Shown here: in pieces, positions 12,693 to 25,315 of the stretch
Layout of the letters: each line of letters opens with the position of its first letter
Position numbering within the stretch: the stretch's first letter is position 1
Assembly: GCF_020085105.1 (NCBI RefSeq)
Contig: NC_058063.1
Coordinates: 14,997,762 to 15,061,761 of the forward strand
DNA from: Siniperca chuatsi
Lineage: Eukaryota; Chordata; Actinopteri; Centrarchiformes; Sinipercidae
Direction: 5' to 3'
DNA: 64,000 nt
Translations under genes and position numbers: made by a program
Notes under the pieces: model-generated
Database searches by the model: none
Seen by the model: the letters and a program-made list of their open reading frames with translations, nothing else
Told to the model about the DNA's origin: nothing

Positions 12693-15600
12693 TCACCTCC
12701 ACAGCTCTTTGTTTATTTTGTCTCTTCTCTTCGCAGCTTCTCGTTTCTCTCCAGAACTTGCAGTTTGTTCTCCCTTTGTCACAGTTCGTGTGGTCTCCAG
12801 TTTGCAGATGCCGTGTGCAGCCACAACATGCTGCATTTTCTCCTTCTCTCTCTTTGAACTGTTTGATTTTCTGCATATGTTTGATGAATAGTTACACCCA
12901 GTGTAATACATGTTAAATGGACTCTGCAAGTGTCCTGTCAAGTATGGTACTGAAGAAGAAGAGTAGCCATTGGAGAAATGATTAAATGACTTTACATCAG
13001 AATCATACATATTTGCACTGACACCATCCTCTCCTCTCTGTTTAATACTTTTTCCTTCTATTCTCTTCCTCTCCTCTGCTGCGGCCTCCCTTTTGTTTTT
13101 CACAGCTGCAGGTTTGACACTATTTATTGTAAGGCTAATATCAGTTACACCAATTGTTTTTGTTCCAGTCTTTGCAACAGTATTGATCTGCGTTTCCCCG
13201 GCAGGATCATTCACCTTTAGTCTTTTCTTTTGGGATTCATGGCTTTGCTCTAACTTATGGTCTGCATTGTGTGTTCTCAAATGTACTGTGGGGGTCCCTC
13301 TAGTGTTAAGATGACACAATTGCTCCTTTGAGTTTATATTAAGCTGATGTCTGTTTAGCTCATGACTTTTTTGTCCTCCATCTTTTTGTAGCTTTGCAAA
13401 ATTTGACTTTTGTGTTTTCAAACATGGTTTGTAACTGTCTCCATCTGCTCCAGTGTCTGTTTGAAGCAACATCTCTTTGTGTGGCCGCACACTCGCCATT
13501 CTCTGGTTCTCTAGCTGATTTTCAAGTTCTCCCGTAAAGTCTGTCTTCTTCAAAACCATATCATCATAGCCCTTCTTTAAGATATCACCATTCAAGTGCA
13601 TCAAGTTCTCCCCTCCGTTGCAGCTTTCATCTTTCAGTTGATGAAGAGGATCAAGAGCTTCTCCTCTCTCTGCCTCGCCATGTCTTCCTTCAGCTTCGAC
13701 ATCTGAATGTGCGCTGCAAGCTTCCTGGTCGACATCATCAGTTTTTTCAGGATGTCTGCTCACTTTGAAGATAAAAAAGGGAGGTTATTACTTATAAACA
13801 CAAACAGCAGTGTACAGACCTATAGGCCACACGTCCCGAAAACGATCGATCTTAGAAGTTAAGCGTGTTCTCTACAAACGCTTTTTTAACACAAAGCAGC
13901 AATTAACGCCTTAACGTCATCTGGATAGATGCTGAAGATGATATTGAATACACCTTAAAGTAGTCAACGAGTGGGTAGGAAGCATTCGTTAATCTACGAT
14001 AATTTCTAAGAGTCTTCAGTTATGATGCTTTTGGGAAACACCTCTTCAGCTTAAGGTTTGTTAGACGAATTTTACAATCAAATGCCTTTGGGAAACTCTG
14101 CCCTGTTCTGTTGTCCAACCTCATTTTGAACAATTGATAGTAAAGCAGTTTTTGTCCCCAGTGGGTTGAAAAAGGCCTATCTAGTTGACACATTTTAAAT
14201 GTATTAATTTAAGTTAATACTGTCCATTTGCAAACTTACCCTTCCTGTACATGAGGAGGTAAGCTGTACAAGACCTCAAAGACTTGTCTCCAGCCCCAAA
14301 TAGTGGTTGTTTGACCTGTAGAATTGGAAATAATATCACAGTAAATGTTAAACTTCATGTTGTCGAGCGTTAAACTGTGAGCGTTAGACTGCATATAGAA
14401 AAATGAGCCTCCTTACCCCCTCAACAATGTCATCATTGAAGTGATACCACAACTGAGTTTCAAAGGATTTGATTTGTGCAGTATAATGACCTCCTGTTAG
14501 ATTACCAAAGTGGTTAACTAAAGCGTAGAGGTCATATTTGCAATTCTGAAGAGAGGGAAAGAGAACAAGGTCACCACATTTAAGAAGCGTTAAATCAAAA
14601 AAATTTGCAGCTGAAATAAATAAATATATTAAACATACCTCCATGTGTAAAGTTTGGGGGACGTCCACATTGCAGTAAATCTTGACGTAACACCTGCGCT
14701 TGTAGTCAAAGCTGAATCTCTTCAGCAGGAGGGTCAAAATCTCTGGATTTTGTGTTATCTCACATCCCTAGACCACATAATGAAAACAACTGCATGAATA
14801 AAACACAGTCGCAAAGTCACCCATCATACTTGAGACTACAAGATCTAAATCAGGGCTCAGCAATTTTAGGGAAGGGAATGGTTTAACCACGTTTTTTTTC
14901 AGCAAAAAAATCGCTATGGCAGCTTATAATTTGGCAAAAAAAGACTCCAAAATGACAATGGTCTGCTCTATGTATGGTTGAATGAAAGTAATGTAATGTT
15001 AATGTTGTTGTTGCTTTAGAAACACTTACTAACTATTAACCATTATTTTAGGGTCATATTTATTGGGATTTACATAAGCCTTGTATATACATTGTTATCT
15101 ACAGTAGGCTTATGAGAAATTATGTAAAAGTTTTAATGCAAACTATAAAAAGGGAAAACTTGATCTAAATGAATACTCACAAAGTCTGCATCTCGCTTTT
15201 TATTGCACCGGTTGCAGTACATCTTGTTGTACCCGCAGACTTTTTCTGCCTTGAAGAATGCCTTCAACCCTTTCTCCTGTAAACATAGTATATTAATTCA
15301 TCCTGCATGTTCTTTCCTTATGTATTTTTGAAAAATACATAACTCTTATTATTGTCAAAAGAAAGCAGCATAGTACCACGCTGTAGGTTTGACGACACAA
15401 ATCTTTCACCGCAAGTGGCAGAATCCAAAAAGAGCTCCTGGAATCATTTGTCGCTTTGCACTTTAGGCATGTGGTCTTGTGATTCAGCTCTCCCTTGAAA
15501 ATCTAGACACAAAAGGTACATCCGAGGTTCAATAAATCCTGTGTAGCCAGGTAGTTAGAGAGACTGTTAAAAAAAAATCTATTCTTTTCAGTATCAAATA

Positions 15601-18132
15601 CTCTTCCTCCAGTAAATCAAACCACTCCTGCAGCATAATCCAAATCTCTAATTTGTTGATCCTAGTCAGTAGTGGAATTAATACATTTACTCAAGTACTG
15701 AATTTATATACACAAAATTATGGTTTCTGTACTTTACTTGGATATTTCCTTTGACACTTTATACTTCTACTATACTACATTTCAGAGGGAAATATTGGAC
15801 TTTTTACTGCACTACATTTATCTGACAGTTATAGTTACTTTACAAGTTAAGCTTCTACATACAAAACATATGAGGAACTTTTAAAATATGATGCACAGCA
15901 AAAAAAATACCTTACGCTATATAAGTATATACAATATATAGTTAATTAGTCTATTATCAAAAAAATAATCAGCAACTTTTTTGATGACTAATTAATCCTT
16001 TAAGTCATTTTCAAGCAAAAATGCCTGAAACATTTCATGACTTCAGCTTCTCAAATGTGACGACTTGCGGCTTTTCTTTGTCTTAAATTACAGTAACTGA
16101 ATATAATGAGGTTTTGGACTGTTGGTCGGACAAAACGAGACATGTGAAGGTGTCACTTAGGATGGGCAGTTCTCATTATTTTCTTACAGTTTACAAACCA
16201 AACAATAAATGAACTGATCAAGAAAATAATCAGCAGAATACTCCATAATGAAAATAATCATTAGTTGCCATCCAATATGAAATAGTTAAAAAATTAGCTC
16301 CTCTTCAACAAACTAACATAGTAAGATTCTGCCTCAACATGATTGCATGACTAAGAATAATCTAATGATATACTATAATACTGTATAGATAGTATATCAT
16401 TACATAAAGTGGAAGGGGTAATTTCTATGCTTTGAGTACTTTTACTTTTGATACTTTAAGTACATTTTCCACATAATACTTACGTATTTAGAACATACTG
16501 AACATACAGATCAACAACAGGGAAGAAGATCATGCAGCAGGAGTGGTTTGACAAGTTTTTATGGACCATACAGTATAATGTGACTCTGGGTCAAAGTGTG
16601 AATCTACTGCTCCAAACTGACGACAGCTGCAATTCTCTGCGAAGGAGAAAGCCACAAAGCCACCTTTCAAGCTCACAGTAAGTATGTATTTTATTCTAAA
16701 ATTCAAATTTTGATGTTTTTCTGTGGAGTATGTCTTTAATCCAAGTTTGATTCTTGTATCAGCCAGAGTGTTCATGTCTGTTGGCAACATTGTAACACCT
16801 TAACATTTGCATGTCTAAGGGAAAATCCCAATTAGACATGTAAAATATGGTAATATAAGGGTTCTTTAATGGCTTGTTTTGTGACTCTAACTTGTTTATA
16901 CTTGTCTGATTGTATTGTTGGTTTAAGTTTGTTAGGACAAAGTGTTGGAATATCTTACCTCCAGTTTTTTCTCTCTTATTTTCATTGCAACTTTACTGAC
17001 TTCAAATGCTTTTTATCATTTGTCAGTTTTAGTTTTTACTCGTTTCAAATTATCCATTGAGCTAACCCTGGCACATTTACACTGATGTTCTTAAATGTCA
17101 TTGTTGATTAATACGAACTGTCCCCTATACATAAATACATTCACTTGTCTCTACCTTGGAGGCCTCCGGACTGGTCAGACACAAGATCTTCTCAAAATAC
17201 TCAGCAGCATCACGTTGCTCATATACTGAAAGGAGTGAGTGGACAAAACAGGGATTTTCACTGTACGATAATGTCATTGGTAACATATACGCAGCCTCTC
17301 TGAGTCTGTGCCAGGCTCAAGAGTCTGCAGAATTTTAACAAACTTACCGTTCGTGATCCCCAGTTTTTTTGTAACGTGATGTGTTTTGGCCATACTTTTC
17401 TGTAAATCGGCAAACAGTTTTCCCAGGTGAGAGTCAATGGTTGTTGAATCTTTACAACAGCATCTGTGGCACAGTGAGAAGACTGTGACTTCATTAAACG
17501 TGTAACCAGTGAAGCAAAGTTAGACTGTTTAATCTGATTCAGAAACAACACTCTTGTTTGTTTCATCTGTACGTAAACCAAATAGTAAAAATGACAACAG
17601 TGTTTTACAGAGGGTTATGTGCTACTACTGTTTCTTGGCTGGGACTAGTAACTTCCTGGATTATCCACTTGTTGCCTGGCAACTGGTCCTGGCCAAGAAA
17701 TAGTCATAACCCCTTTAATATACTGTAAAGAGCTAAAGAAACCATTTTTACCTGGTTTTCGCTTGATCTGACTTGTCTAAAAATATAAAAGACACACCAA
17801 ATAAAGCTGGGGTTACGAACCGTTTCACAGCCTCCCGGAAGTCTTCGGTCATGAAAAGCACCTGAAGCACGCTGTTCAAATAGCATGTAAGACCTGGACT
17901 GTTCAGGCCATGGTAATCTAAAGACGCAACAGTGACATAAGACACATAACTGCCACATTATCATAAAACTCACAAAAGTTTGAGCCACATGCTTAAGTAG
18001 TTTCATTTCATGTCACTTACCTGAGATGGTGAAGCTGTCTAGTTTCTCTCTGAACATTTCTACAAGGTCATGATTCATACTGATGTTGAAAAGTATTTTT
18101 TGAATGTATGGATTCAGCCTGTTGAAGCACAT
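12693..18132 (-). CDS. USP-family deubiquitinase with long charged tail (USP gene 1)
   Basis: Ten exons join in frame: 18021-18132, 17821-17917, 17348-17463, 17155-17225, 15377-15502, 15181-15276, 14639-14767, 14417-14545, 14240-14315, 12693-13762 (673 codons plus stop). The catalytic domain is complete. The Cys box is GLNSPGLTCYLNSVLQ, the QRDAAEYFEKIL helix follows, CLKC and CNRC are zinc-ribbon-like pairs, the His box is NHFGNLTGGHYTA, the Asp follows in HFNDD, and the closing block is TAYLLMYRK. It resembles the USP47-like genes expanded in fish. The last exon adds about 356 hydrophilic, probably disordered residues. The start is uncertain: ATG at 18132 or in-frame ATG at 18078, both in the most upstream exon found. 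One donor (GTTCGT after 17821) is weak, but phase and paralogues support it. It is divergent from the RBR gene at 20.4 kb and probably removes ubiquitin or a relative; the substrate is unknown. Confidence 0.85.
15662..15860 (+). repeat. Interspersed repeat in USP gene 1 intron
   Basis: Same family as at 7.5 kb: TTTACTCAAGTACTG, then CTTTACTTGGATATTTCC and TTTTTACTGCACTACATTTATCTGACAG. Degenerate tail pieces (ACTTTAAGTACATTTTCC) reappear at about 16.44-16.48 kb, suggesting an internally expanded copy. Confidence 0.65.
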
Positions 18133-18344
18133 TAGATACAGCAGAACAGCAAGCAGGTTCACAAGTTACAAACAAAAAAATCACATAATTAATTATGAAA
18201 CACATGTAGAAGGACAACATTTAAGGCCACAGTTTGGTATTTTTTTCCTTTTGATTCGTAGGCTACTACAGTGTGTACTACAGAGTGTAAAATAGAGACA
18301 GACTTAAAGTATATTGAAATATTCTACATGCAGAATCCTGTCTT

Positions 18345-18560
18345 TGAACCAGCGGTGGAAAGTAACTAAGCACATTTACTTGAGTTCTGTAATTATGTAC
18401 AGTTTTGAGGTACTTGTACTTTACTTGAATATTTCCAATTTCTGCCACTTCTACTCTACTACATTTTAGTGGGAAATATTGCACTTTTTACTCCACTACA
18501 TTAATCTGTTAGCTATAGTTACTGGTAACAGATTCAGATTTTAAATAGGCCAACAAAACA
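18345..18560 (+). repeat. Interspersed repeat upstream of USP gene 1
   Basis: Begins GGTGGAAAGTAACTAAGCACA and continues with TACTTGTACTTTACTTGAATA, as in the copies at 7.5 and 15.7 kb. Probable tail fragments run on through 18.75-18.99 kb and end TTCCACCACTG, the usual terminus of this repeat. Confidence 0.65.
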
Positions 18561-19094
18561 TATGATCAGTTTATAAAATATGATGCATTGTAATAGATTT
18601 AATCCACAGTAGTATATAAAACAGTTAAATTGCCTCCATATCCACGAGATATGACAATAAAATTCTGCTTACACGTTAATGTAGTCAGTCAGTAATAATA
18701 GTCCAATAATACAACATTCACAGGGGCCATTCTGCTGCATAACACCTACATATGCTTTTGATACTTAAAGTACGTTACATTTTGCTGTTAATACTTCTTT
18801 CATTTGTTCTGTTTTCTCTCACGTTGGATCAACTGTGTTGTGTGCTATATAAACACAGTAGCCAATAGATGACGTTGAGTTTGAGTTTGTACTTATATAA
18901 GTTACAATTAGAAAGGCAGGACTTTTACTTATCATGGTTTATTTTCAGTTAAGTAAAATATCTCAATGCTTCTTCCACCACTGTTTAGCTCTAGGCCCAT
19001 TAGGCTATATGGAAGTACAATTTACTAAAAACACAACAAGAAAGCACATCGATTTCTGCTTTTTCACGGTGACTAAAGGGTTGAAGCTGCAAGG

Positions 19095-19649
19095 AGTCCA
19101 CACAAACACAGCCGTGAGTGAAATCACAGCTAAGTAAACACAAATAGTAACCAGCGAAAGCAGCTGCTGTGTTTGGGTGTTATGGAAACACATGCAGCCT
19201 CTCAGTCCTCCATTACCCAGCGCCTCCAAACAGGTTTTAAAAATGATAAAAGTAAGCTTCAATAATACACCCATTGTAAAGTGACACACGTACACTATAA
19301 CTCATAAGGTCCGATAACATATGCTGCCTTTTTGTTTGGGTATGTACTAACATGGGAGGGTAAAACACGAGAATACTCACTGCGCAGCCTATCTGATTAT
19401 CCGACGGACTCCTGCAAACTTCTTTCACTTTCGATACCAGCGAGAGGTCGAAGGAGGAAGGAAACACACACAAACCCCTGGACTCACAGCAGAAATTACG
19501 CACAGACCCTGAAGACGTCACCCAAATCACCGAGTATTGAATTAGAGCGAGATATTCCTCCAGAGTTGTGTAGCTTCAGGTGCTGCTGTAGTGCAAGAAT
19601 AAACTGAACGTCTTTAAAAAGCTAAAGAGAGACACACTGTGCCACCGAG
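19095..19649. promoter_or_regulatory. Bidirectional promoter and first non-coding exon, USP gene 1 / RBR gene 1
   Basis: Lies between the divergent USP (minus) and RBR (plus) genes. It is repeated almost base for base at 56.36-56.91 kb in front of the third Ubl gene, showing it was copied as a unit. It holds an ISRE-type core at 19423-19432. The plus-strand non-coding exon ends at 19649 with a good donor (CCGAG then GTAAGA). The transcription start was not determined. Confidence 0.65.
19423..19432 (-). promoter_or_regulatory. ISRE core (GAAAGTGAAA)
   Basis: TTTCACTTTC on the plus strand, i.e. GAAAGTGAAA on the minus, matches the GAAANNGAAA core bound by interferon regulatory factors. It is about 220 bp upstream of the RBR-side splice donor and inside the shared promoter. 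The same site occurs at 56683-56692. Confidence 0.65.
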
Positions 19650-20364
19650 GTAAGACATAACTTCCTCTTCTAAATCTGCTGTCATTAATATGTGCCATTT
19701 TAAAGACTGAGAAAGGTTTTCTTCGTCACTGTGTGTCCTCTCTGGTCGTAAATTAAAATTGTAATCTGTTTGTGAAGTGAGAGATGACATCTAGGCTACA
19801 GATTTATCAAGGTCACACTTTCTACAGTTAACTACATGCAGTATTACTTTACATATTCGGTGGTTTAAACTGTATTAAAGTGTATATTTGATTGTGCCTT
19901 TCTCTAGGTTAAGATATAATAATAACATTTACTCAAACAGAATTAACTTCAATTGTTTCATAACAAGGTGTGTTTTACTGTAAATACATCTATGTAAACA
20001 CGAACCAGATGGAAATTCCCTGAGTGGCAGTTCAATGAGTCAGGTTTAATTAGATCAGCTCTGTCATGCTGATAAAATATTTATTCTTGTGATGTTTGTC
20101 TTATCAACAGTATGTCTCCAAACTGCCCTGTTTTCAGCTTAAACCCCTGAATCTTAAATTACAAAATCCATTAATATTAACTTTCATTTAGACATTATTT
20201 TGACATGAAGGTTCAGAATGTCAAATCAACCTGGTTTTTCTATGAAAATCCCAGTGTTAGATCATAACGATAGTCATGATATTAAGCCTGTAAACTGGGA
20301 TAAAGTGTTAAATCACATTTGTCAGTAATCATAGTGTCAGTTTTTTACACTTAGGAGAATCAAA

Positions 20365-22031
20365 ATGAGCATTCGGGGACAGGAACAGGTGGAGAAGAAA
20401 TACGACCCATTAGATACCACCCTGAAGTTTGTCAACCGGAGGAACGACTTGGATCCAGTGTGTAAGATTCATTTCCTGTCTCACTGAGCATGTAGACAGA
20501 AAGGTGCAACATATAAGGACAGTTGCTGTGGGGGGGGGGTTATTACTGACATGCATTGCAACAGATGATCACACTTTTACTTCCACTTTGAAGGAAGTAT
20601 CATTCTCTGTTTAATTTTCTTTCCATGAGCTGCTGAATTTTATTGTAATTCATTGTTACCCAAAGCACTCCTATTCCTTCTCTACTACTGACAGTTGTAT
20701 CAATAGTAATTCACCATATGATAATATACCCTTTGTTGTGTACCTCAGCCTCAGATGATGGTGACGACTGTCTCAGAGCAGAGATGTCGTGCGGCCACGC
20801 TGTCACTCCTGATTCTCTAACACAATGGTGTCGCAGCCAGCTAGATGAGGTATCTCATGTCTTGAAAACAACATTTTTTGTATGTAAATTTAAATTAAAG
20901 CAATGTGATCAAATTTGGAAGGAAACAGTGAATATACAAAGACAGATGGTAGCATCTTGTTTGCGCTACATTAAGCAATGTATATGCAATTGCGTACACA
21001 TTTTGTAATTATAGGATGACAACATATCAGTGAAACATCAAGTGACAAAACTACGTTCATCGTATAACTAAGAAAAAAGGTATTGGGAGCCCTAAAGTGT
21101 TGTTGATATTCCTTCAATTTGATTGTTGGTATATGACTGTTCTCTGTCACTTGAAAATAATTTCAGAGGTGAACATCCTTCCTTTTCCCTTTTCTCCCCA
21201 CAGATCTAAGACTAGCTGACTGCCTTTCTAAACTGGTTCTTCTCTTTGTTTTTTTTAAAGGGTATATATAAATTCCGATGCCCTGCAGTGGTGCAGGGTA
21301 CCAAACTGTGCAATGCACTGTGGTCGTACCAAGAGGTGCGCAGACTGGCTGATTTGTCTGTTGAGGAAATGCAGCACTTTGAAGATACCATGTCCTGCCT
21401 GGCTGCTGCAGACTACTGTGAATTTCAGCCAGTAAGTGGTCCAGTGGTTTTTGATTGTTTTGAATGTTGACATTTTTCAGTGTAATATTTTTTATTTAGA
21501 TATTTAAAACAAAATCAAGTGCACTGATTCTTAAATATTGTGTGTGCTCTCCTTTCAAATATTTTTCCACATCAGTGCCCACAGTGCAGAACGACAGTGG
21601 AGAGGAAGAATCTCTCCAACCTGTGTGTCCGGTGCACCATATGCACAGCTGACCAGAAGAAGACCTACCAGTTCTGCTGGCAGTGTCAGAAGCAGTGGAA
21701 AGGTCCAGGCCCTCGATCTGACCGCTGTGACAATGATGGCTGCTTCAACAGGGACCTGCAACTTCTGCAGACGTGTAAGACCATCAGTCTGCCCGAGGTG
21801 GAGGGGGTCACCCACTGCCCCTCTGTCCGAGCCTGTCCGACATGCGGCATGAAGGTGGAACATAGCCAACAATTCTGCAAAAATATTAACTGTCCTCGCT
21901 GCCATGTGCAGTTCTGTTTCGTCTGCCTGAAACTAAAGCGTGAATGTTGCAAGACCAGTTCACCATACAAAATCTGTCCTAGTGGTGTGGCTCCTAGACA
22001 GACCCCTATCCCTGTGTGGCAGAGAAAATGA
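20365..22031 (+). CDS. RBR-type E3 ubiquitin ligase-like protein (RBR gene 1)
   Basis: Four coding exons: 20365-20461, 20749-20849, 21261-21431, 21576-22031 (274 codons plus stop), preceded by a non-coding exon ending at 19649. A RING1-like region at about residues 34-100 has SCGH and later Cys residues but lacks the usual first CxxC pair. An in-between/BRcat region at about 124-175 has CPQC, CTIC and FCWQC. An Rcat-like region has ACPTC at 209-213, the presumed catalytic Cys224 in QQFCKN, then CPRC and CFVC. The residue two after the catalytic Cys is Asn where many RBRs have His. It ends in a proline-containing tail (APRQTPIPVWQRK) shared by all three paralogues. It probably transfers ubiquitin or a Ubl through a thioester; activity is inferred. 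It is divergent from USP gene 1. Confidence 0.85.
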
Positions 22032-23372
22032 AAAAAAAAGTTCTGTCTTTATTTGATGAACAATAGATGTTTAAAGGTATTAAAATGATATTACCCTGCT
22101 GTACACATCCCGTTACTCTAAGATAGTGGAACATCTTTTTTACTTGTGGCCCAACTCTGCCTCCTTCTGGCCAGACTTTAAGTTGCACATGACAAGAAGG
22201 TCTGATGTTTTATTGTACTGTGAATGCCAATCACTATGTACTGAGCTACTGATAATGTTAGATAAATAATATATCTACAAAATGAAACTTATTGAAAAAA
22301 GTTCACTTAGATTCCAGAATCTATTAAGAAACCATATCATCATTTCTTAGCCACTGAAGATGTCTTCATCAAATATAATAAGATAATACAATCAAATAAT
22401 AATAATTTTATCATGGCTTTTTTTTTTAGCTATATGTAGCAAGATTTACCTGGTGTGATTTTGTGCCCCCTGTTTTTTGGTATAATTCACTACATTAAAA
22501 TATGTGGATAAGCAACTATCACATTCAAGGCACTACTCTTCATTCAAGATCCACACTCCTTTCAACATAATTTTAACTCGCACACAATGGCGCTACCTTC
22601 TGGTCATTGCTCTTTCTTACAGTCCACTAAAGCCAAACCCAGATTTCCTGACCCACTTTTATTCCATGTAACTATTCTGTCCTTCCATCCTGGGCCATTT
22701 TAAAATTCACTTTGACTCAGCTGAGTGCAGAAAAGCTTCTGAGTTGCTGGAAATGCTGCACTGCTTTAATTTTACACGATTCATCCATTTCCTCTTTCAC
22801 AACTGTGGTAAATAAAGGTAAATAAACATTGTCAGAAACATAGTCATCTGTCATCACCACCCTTGTTTCAAAACAAAAATGTAATCATCCATAATCTGCA
22901 GTCTCTAATCCATTGACACCTCCTCTTTTCAGATTCCCTGGTTGAAAAAAATGTCCATAAGAAATTAGGCAGGTAGACCTTACACTGAAGAGAATGACTT
23001 TGGATTTTCCCAGCTCCCTGTTGGATTTATTTGCCTTCATGTGACTGTTTATTTGGGTTTGGCCTGTACGTGCCTGACCATCCCGATAGCCTTTAGATAG
23101 ATTTTGTGCATTAAATCATTTAACTGCTCCAGCTCCGCCTCTGATTCTGCATTTGGGTCCAGTCTCTTGTTTACCTGTTACCCCACTTGCACAACTGTGA
23201 CACATATAGCATTTGCAATAACTGAAATGCATAAGAAGGCAGGATCTGAATTTCTGGAGGTGTGTGCAGCAGGACTGGACATGAAACTAAATAAAACGAC
23301 AGAAACTTGAAACATATTTTTCCTAGAAAGAATTAAGACACATGGTTATAGCTGAAAATCATCTTAATGATA
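22032..23372. other. RBR gene 1 downstream flank with retroelement tail
   Basis: About 22.22-22.73 kb is related to the flank downstream of RBR gene 2 at 31.67-31.92 kb (shared TACTGATAATGTTAGATAAAT and CTTACAGTCCACTAAAGCCA), evidence of an older duplication. About 22.96-23.20 kb looks like a retroelement tail (GCTCCAGCTCCGCCTCTG, CATTTGGGTCCAG). No exon recognised. Confidence 0.5.
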
Positions 23373-24950
23373 CTAAACTAATTCTGATGAGTAATTTTCT
23401 ACTTCACCTGCTTCTTTTGTATTTCTTGGTTTCTTATTTGCCTTTGTCTCTTTGTCTGGGCATTGTTTTGAGTCTCCCAAGTCATTTTCTCTGTCTTCAT
23501 GTTTGAACATGCTTCCCCCCTGTTCATTCAGATTACTGGTTTGACGTTCCTTTGCTTTGTCTGTCAGACTTGAATTGGTCTTACGAGTCATGAGACAGTG
23601 AGGCTTTGAAGTGGAGGAAAAGGGATATATTCAGTAATCTGTTAATATTGTAGAACTGAATTAAATGTTTTCTTTATGTTCTTACCTCTGTACACGAGCA
23701 CATATGTAGTCCGGGAACTGAGTATCTGTTAGTGACAGTGAAAGACTCCAAAATGGATTTGTCTTTGTTAATACTATGTGATTCTGTATTGTAGGTCAGC
23801 TCTCCTTCAAAAACCTTAAGACAGAAATATCTATCAGAAAAGCATTCTGATTTCTTCACTTGTAAATTTCAGTACAGGGTCTGGACATACTCCCCTCAGA
23901 GGCTTGTGGGTTGACCTTACATAAAGTCCTCTCTAGGCATTCAGCAGCATCACACTGTTTATGAACTGCAGAATGATACATTGAAGTGCATCCAGTTTAC
24001 TAATTCCTCCAATACATTTCAGTGAATTTACATCTGCCAAGTGACTTTCCTACCAAATGTCCATTTATCTTGATTTTCTTCTGTTAATTACTGACCAGCT
24101 TATCATTTTTAATCCCAAATGTTGCTGTCATAGTTTCTGTTCCACATGTATTTTTCTTCAAGTCTTCAAAGACATTTCTTAGCTGTAGATTTGTTTGTAA
24201 TTCTTTAGGGAGACACTAGTTTCTCAGTGAATAGTGACTGTTTACTTCCTGTCTTAATATGCTCACTGATGGAGTTTTATAAGTTTGAAACACCCATACA
24301 GTATATACACCCAAATGAATCATGTTATAATACAGTGTTTCCTGTTAATATTTTACATAATGTTTTCTTCACATTTAAATTGCTCTCGTAGTACTTACAG
24401 TGGTGTGGAAAAGTGTTTGCCCCCTTCCTGATTTCTTTTTTTTTTGCATGTTTGTCACACTTAAATGTTTCAGATCATCAAACAAATTTAAAGACTTGCT
24501 GTGATAAATGGAATCATGAATCATGAACTTGGGTTCTGCAGCAGCGCTGTAAAAGACTCATTGCAAGTTATCACAAATGCTTGATTGCAGTTGTTGCTGC
24601 TAAGGGTGGCCCAACCAGTTATTAGGTTTAGGGGGCAATCACTATTTCACACAGGGCCATGTAGGTTTGGATTTTGTTTTCCCTTAATAATAACAACTTT
24701 CATTTAAAAACTGCATTTTGTGTTTACTTGTGTTATCTTTGACTAATATTTAAATTTGTTTGATGATCTGAAACATTTAAGTGTGACAAACACGCAAAAA
24801 AAAAATCAGGAAGGGGGCAAACACTTTTTCACACCACTGTATATTTGCTACAGATGAAAGCAGCTGTTTCAACCGGCCCCCAAGGTGCATCGGTCCAACG
24901 AGCAAATGCCCAGTATGCCAGATTACCAGTCCAGCCCTGCCAGGGTCTGT
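23373..24950 (-). pseudogene. Broken USP gene copy
   Basis: Read on the minus strand, it keeps pieces of the 46-48 kb USP in the right order: the linker region near 24.1-24.2 kb (LRNVFEDLKKNTCGTE), the KQCDAAECLE helix near 23.9 kb, a FEGELTYNTES exon near 23.8 kb and a TTYVLVYR closing block near 23.7 kb. The zinc-ribbon and His-box exons are gone; the FEGEL piece runs directly into the TTYVLVYR piece. The Cys-box exon is also missing, with only its flank left beside a 442-bp transposon. 23373-23591 is a charged tail exon. It cannot make an active enzyme. Confidence 0.8.
24398..24839. mobile_element. 442-bp Tc1/mariner-type MITE inside the broken USP
   Basis: Termini CAGTGGTGTGGAAAAGTGTTT and its near reverse complement, with long inverted arms that continue through AAATGTTTCAGATCATCAAAC and its complement. 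It is flanked by TA on both sides. The paralogous site at 48396-48397 lacks the element and has a single TA (GTACTTATATTTGCT), confirming the insertion point and TA duplication. Confidence 0.9.
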
Positions 24951-24959
24951 CTATCATGT

Positions 24960-25075
24960 AATGAAATCATTAACGTGGAGTGGAGGCTATAAAACACAAA
25001 GTCTTACTTTCGTTTGTTTCACGGGCAGCTGTCAGCTATCTGCCTTCTCACCTAGAGACATGATGATGTTATGAA
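24960..25075 (-). promoter_or_regulatory. Promoter / 5' exon relic of the broken USP
   Basis: Nearly the same as 50.92-51.04 kb, the presumed promoter and first exon of USP gene 2. Both contain TTTCGTTTGTTTC (25008-25020 here), which on the minus strand gives an IRF-type AAACGAAA, and GAGACATGATGATGTTATGAA. Confidence 0.5.
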
Positions 25076-25315
25076 ACTACAGAAAATAAAGTTCAGAAAA
25101 GAAAAGTTTGATTGGACCTGGAGTCCTATGATCCAAAACTTTGATCATCTTAAAAATCATTTTAAATTGATCTTGAAAGTCTTCCCAGCAGTATACTTAA
25201 GTGGATTTTCTCTTGTTTTTTACACTTTCTTTCTTTTCTATGCCGTAGCCTAGCCTACTCCTCAGTACAGCCCTCTTGTCAGAAGGTGTACTGTGCACTG
25301 TGTACTGAAAAGCTA

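Noticed and set aside
19332-19607. 91-codon plus-strand frame in the shared promoter (also at 56586-56867)
   Set aside because: Present in both copies only because the promoter is duplicated. It covers the ISRE and the non-coding exon and has no recognisable domain.
21538-21970. Long alternative frames on both strands over the last exon of RBR gene 1
   Set aside because: They overlap the zinc-finger-coding frame and lack Cys patterns; the same frames are not preserved in the other RBR genes.
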